Assembly: GCA_033765345.1 (NCBI GenBank)
Contig: JANRIC010000044.1
Span: forward strand, 19,003 to 83,002
Direction: 5' to 3'
Source: JANRIC01 sp033765345
GTDB lineage: Bacteria; Bacteroidota; Bacteroidia; Cytophagales; Microscillaceae
Length of the DNA stretch: 64,000 nucleotides
Both the position numbers and the translations under genes were made by a program. Below the pieces are notes generated by a model. It saw only the letters and a list, made by a program, of their open reading frames with translations. It searched no databases and was not told the origin of the DNA. Shown piece by piece: positions 61,727-64,000 of the stretch (within the stretch, counting starts at the first letter, position 1; each line of letters begins with the position of its first letter).

Positions 61727-62770
61727 TTATTCTTTGACATAATTAAGATAATGCTCCCATTTATCCAAAACAGACTGAAAATCTGCTGGAATGTTGGAAT
61801 CAAAAAACATGTTTTTACCCGTAGAAGGATGTACAAAGCCCAGGGATTTGGCGTGCAAAGCCTGTCGGGGCATCATTTTAAAGCAGTTTTCCACAAATGC
61901 TTTATACCTTGTAAACATAGTTCCCTTGAGTATTTTATCTCCGCCATAGGTCGCATCATTAAAAAGCGGATGCCCTAGGTATTTCATGTGGGCACGGATC
62001 TGATGTGTGCGTCCGGTCTCCAGATTACACTGAATCAGTGTTACATACCTCAAGTATTTGATCACTTTGTAATGAGTCACTGCGTGCCTACCGAAGTCTC
62101 CTTCCGGGAAGGCATCCGTCACGCGTCGGTCTTTGAGGCTTCGCCCCAGATTTACGTTAATGGTTCCTTGTTCTTCTTTGGGTTCTCCCCATACGATTGC
62201 ATAGTAGGTACGCTCGATGCTATGATCAAAAAACTGCCTGGCAAGGTGTGTAAGGGCAATTTCGCTTTTGGCGACAACCAGCAAACCAGAAGTATCTTTA
62301 TCGATACGATGCACCAAGCCTGGTCTGCCTTCGCGGTTTTCGGGGAGATTCTGAAAGTGGTAGGTCAGTGCATTGACCAAAGTCCCCGTCCAATTGTTGT
62401 AAGCCGGATGTACAACCATCCCTGCGGCTTTGTGTACTACGAGTAGGTCAGCGTCCTCATAGCGAATATCCAGCGGAATATTTTCGGGGATAATTTCTGT
62501 ATCACGGGGTGGGTCAGGCAAAGAAACCGTGATGACATCATGGGGTTTGATACGGTAGTTGGGCTTGATCTCTTGATCATTGACTTTGACAAAACCAGAC
62601 TTGATACCTTCTTGAATTTTATTCCGGGTGGCATTGGCGAGGCGATCCATCAAAAATTTATCAATCCGAATGAGCTCCTGCTTTTTGTCAACCGTGATGC
62701 GGTGATGTTCAAAAAGCCCCAAATCATCGTCATCTTCTTCGAAGTCCATAGGATTTTGAGTATCTTGCAT
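61727..62770 (-). CDS. RluA-family pseudouridine synthase, RluD-like
   Basis: 347 residues. An acidic N-terminus leads to an S4 RNA-binding domain (about 30-85, RIDKFLMDRLANATRNKIQEG in part), then the catalytic HRIDKDTSGLL with Asp157. Length and the S4 domain fit RluD, which modifies 23S rRNA helix 69, but RluC or a Bacteroidota paralogue is possible. It is cytoplasmic. Confidence 0.93.
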   Translation of the reverse strand: MQDTQNPMDFEEDDDDLGLFEHHRITVDKKQELIRIDKFLMDRLANATRNKIQEGIKSGFVKVNDQEIKPNYRIKPHDVITVSLPDPPRDTEIIPENIPLDIRYEDADLLVVHKAAGMVVHPAYNNWTGTLVNALTYHFQNLPENREGRPGLVHRIDKDTSGLLVVAKSEIALTHLARQFFDHSIERTYYAIVWGEPKEEQGTINVNLGRSLKDRRVTDAFPEGDFGRHAVTHYKVIKYLRYVTLIQCNLETGRTHQIRAHMKYLGHPLFNDATYGGDKILKGTMFTRYKAFVENCFKMMPRQALHAKSLGFVHPSTGKNMFFDSNIPADFQSVLDKWEHYLNYVKE

Positions 62771-62788
62771 AAATTAGAATTTAATCGA

Positions 62789-62796
62789 CAAAAATA
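62789..62796 (-). promoter_or_regulatory. -7 box of the pseudouridine synthase operon
   Basis: CAAAAATA on the plus strand reads TATTTTTG on the minus strand, 19 bp before the ATG; the flanking bases match those at 26932-26946. Confidence 0.5.
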
Positions 62797-62889
62797 CGAA
62801 ATTTAGCGAAAAATCACAGGCTCTCGAGCAGTTGAATGCAGAATATATTCGCCTGATTTTAAAGTACGCTTAAATTAAAAAGCCAAAAG

Positions 62890-63774
62890 ATGTTTCCTCT
62901 TGACCATATCCCCCTTCAAAAAATCCAAGACACCTTTTTAGATGAAAAATCGGTAGAATTGTCCGTGCTTCGTCTTGACCAAATCCATCCGCAAATGGGG
63001 GGCAATAAATTTTTCAAACTCAAATACAACCTACAGGCAGCCCGAGCATCTGGTTTGAATACGCTGCTGACTTTTGGGGGAGCTTATTCCAATCATATTT
63101 ACGCTACGGCTGCTGCGGGTAAATACCTTGGTTTTAGGACGATCGGCCTCATCCGAGGCGAAGAAACACTGCCTTTGAATACCACCCTGCAATTTGCCCA
63201 GGAAAGCGGCATGCAACTATACTACGTAAATCGGGAAAGCTACCGAGGGAAAAATAACCCGGATTTTATCTATGGTCTTCAGGTACTGTTCGGAGATTTT
63301 TACCTCATTCCCGAAGGGGGCTCCAACGCTGCGGCAGTAAAGGGTTGTTCAGAAATCAGCACCCACATTCCGATAGACTGGGACTATATCTGTACGCCTT
63401 GTGGCACAGGCGGTACGTTAGCAGGGCTAGTACTTTCCCTAAAATCTCATCAAAAAGCCCTGGGTTTTGCAGTTTTAAAAGGAGGAGATTTTTTAAATCG
63501 GGAGGTGGAAATATTGCTTCAAAATTTTAACTTTAAACATTGGGAAGAAAAAGTACATATCTTCACTGAATACCATTTCGGAGGGTATGCCCGAAAAAAA
63601 ACTGAATTGATCGATTTTATGGATCAGTTTGAGAATCAACACCAAATCCCCCTGGAATGGATTTATTCGGGAAAGATGTTTTATGGAATTTATGATCTGA
63701 TCCGAAAAGACTCTTTCAAACCCGGTAGCCGAATTGTAGCTTTGCATACGGGAGGGGTGAGAGAGGTAAATTAA
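62890..63774 (+). CDS. PLP-dependent ACC deaminase/D-cysteine desulfhydrase-like enzyme
   Basis: 294 residues, fold type II PLP enzyme. GGNKFFKLKYNL carries the PLP Lys, GGAYSNHIYATAAAG the Ser-Asn-His site, and PEGGSNAAAVKG and CGTGGTLAG bind the phosphate. It is slightly shorter than classical ACC deaminases. Family members act on 1-aminocyclopropane-1-carboxylate or D-cysteine; the latter is more usual in bacteria of this kind (inference). It stands alone. Confidence 0.88.
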   Translation: MFPLDHIPLQKIQDTFLDEKSVELSVLRLDQIHPQMGGNKFFKLKYNLQAARASGLNTLLTFGGAYSNHIYATAAAGKYLGFRTIGLIRGEETLPLNTTLQFAQESGMQLYYVNRESYRGKNNPDFIYGLQVLFGDFYLIPEGGSNAAAVKGCSEISTHIPIDWDYICTPCGTGGTLAGLVLSLKSHQKALGFAVLKGGDFLNREVEILLQNFNFKHWEEKVHIFTEYHFGGYARKKTELIDFMDQFENQHQIPLEWIYSGKMFYGIYDLIRKDSFKPGSRIVALHTGGVREVN

Positions 63775-63870
63775 TTAAAGAAATTAAGTTAAATTAATTA
63801 AGAGAATTAAGAGAATTAAGTCTCCCGTCTGTCGTGCTGTAAGCATCTTCTTATGAATTACACGAATTAA

Positions 63871-64000
63871 GAAAATTAAGAAAATTAAGAAAATTAAGAA
63901 AATTAAGAAAATTAAGAAAATTAAGAAAATTAAGAAAATTAAGAAAATTAAGAAAATTAAGAAAATTAAGAAAATTAAGAAAATTAAGAAAATTAAGAAA
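63871..64000. repeat. 9-bp tandem array running off the window
   Basis: GAAAATTAA repeats without change for at least 14 units to the last base. The preceding 95 bp hold related but irregular AATTAAG units (GAATTAAGA forms) from 63775. The true length is unknown because the window ends. Confidence 0.95.

Overview
The window reads as chromosome of a Bacteroidota bacterium, most likely a gliding or marine Cytophagales-type organism (inference). Reasons: moderate AT richness, Bacteroidota-specific families (DUF4836 and DUF4846 proteins, SiaB-type kinases), lipoproteins with a Cys-Gly-rich lipobox, very large multi-PAS hybrid kinases, few Shine-Dalgarno sequences, and repeated matches to the Bacteroidota promoter -7 box TAnnTTTG. 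No rRNA, tRNA, CRISPR array, prophage or complete insertion sequence was seen.

Layout. 1-3 kb: a truncated PlsC acyltransferase and a MoxR ATPase/VWA (CoxD/CoxE-like) pair. 3-22 kb: a signalling region with a 1665-residue hybrid kinase, a DUF4836 lipoprotein, a kinase / REC-PAS-DHp / CheY-like operon in which the middle protein has no ATPase domain, a holin-like membrane protein, two SiaB-type kinases, a ROK sugar kinase, and an NtrC-type regulator with its own hybrid kinase. 22-27 kb: hypothetical membrane proteins, a repeat-rich gap with a candidate small RNA, and a 2-oxoacid dehydrogenase E2. 27-32 kb: an alpha-glucan operon (debranching enzyme, GT4 glycosyltransferase, GH57 amylase-like protein lacking its expected catalytic Asp). 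32-37 kb: a DASS transporter, a 21-bp minisatellite, a lysine-rich protein, and an accessory island with two toxin-antitoxin modules bracketed by copies of a palindromic repeat. 37-41 kb: a molybdenum hydroxylase operon (CoxS-CoxL-CoxM order, form II active-site loop). 41-47 kb: DUF4846 protein, lipoprotein, rplS, dapF, cysteine desulfurase and glmM. 47-53 kb: NqrM-like protein, Rpn/PD-(D/E)XK protein with heptad repeats, OmpA-like protein, coiled-coil/HhH protein, multispan membrane protein and a third toxin-antitoxin module. 53-57 kb: DUF4178 / small protein / DUF350 / membrane-fused aminopropyltransferase operon. 57-64 kb: YceI, Crp/Fnr regulator, two TPR proteins around an MFS transporter, YbjN-like protein, RluA-type pseudouridine synthase, a PLP deaminase-like enzyme and a 9-bp tandem array running off the end.

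How the parts fit: the window mixes core metabolism and translation (rplS, dapF, glmM, rluD-like, E2) with dense phosphorelay signalling. The MoxR/VWA pair at the left end is the type that matures CO-dehydrogenase-like enzymes and may serve the Cox operon 35 kb away. The most promising material for new biology is the palindrome-bracketed toxin-antitoxin island, the kinase without a catalytic domain, the polyamine-synthase membrane operon and the candidate small RNA near 24 kb. All family assignments are from reading the protein sequences; no database search was run.
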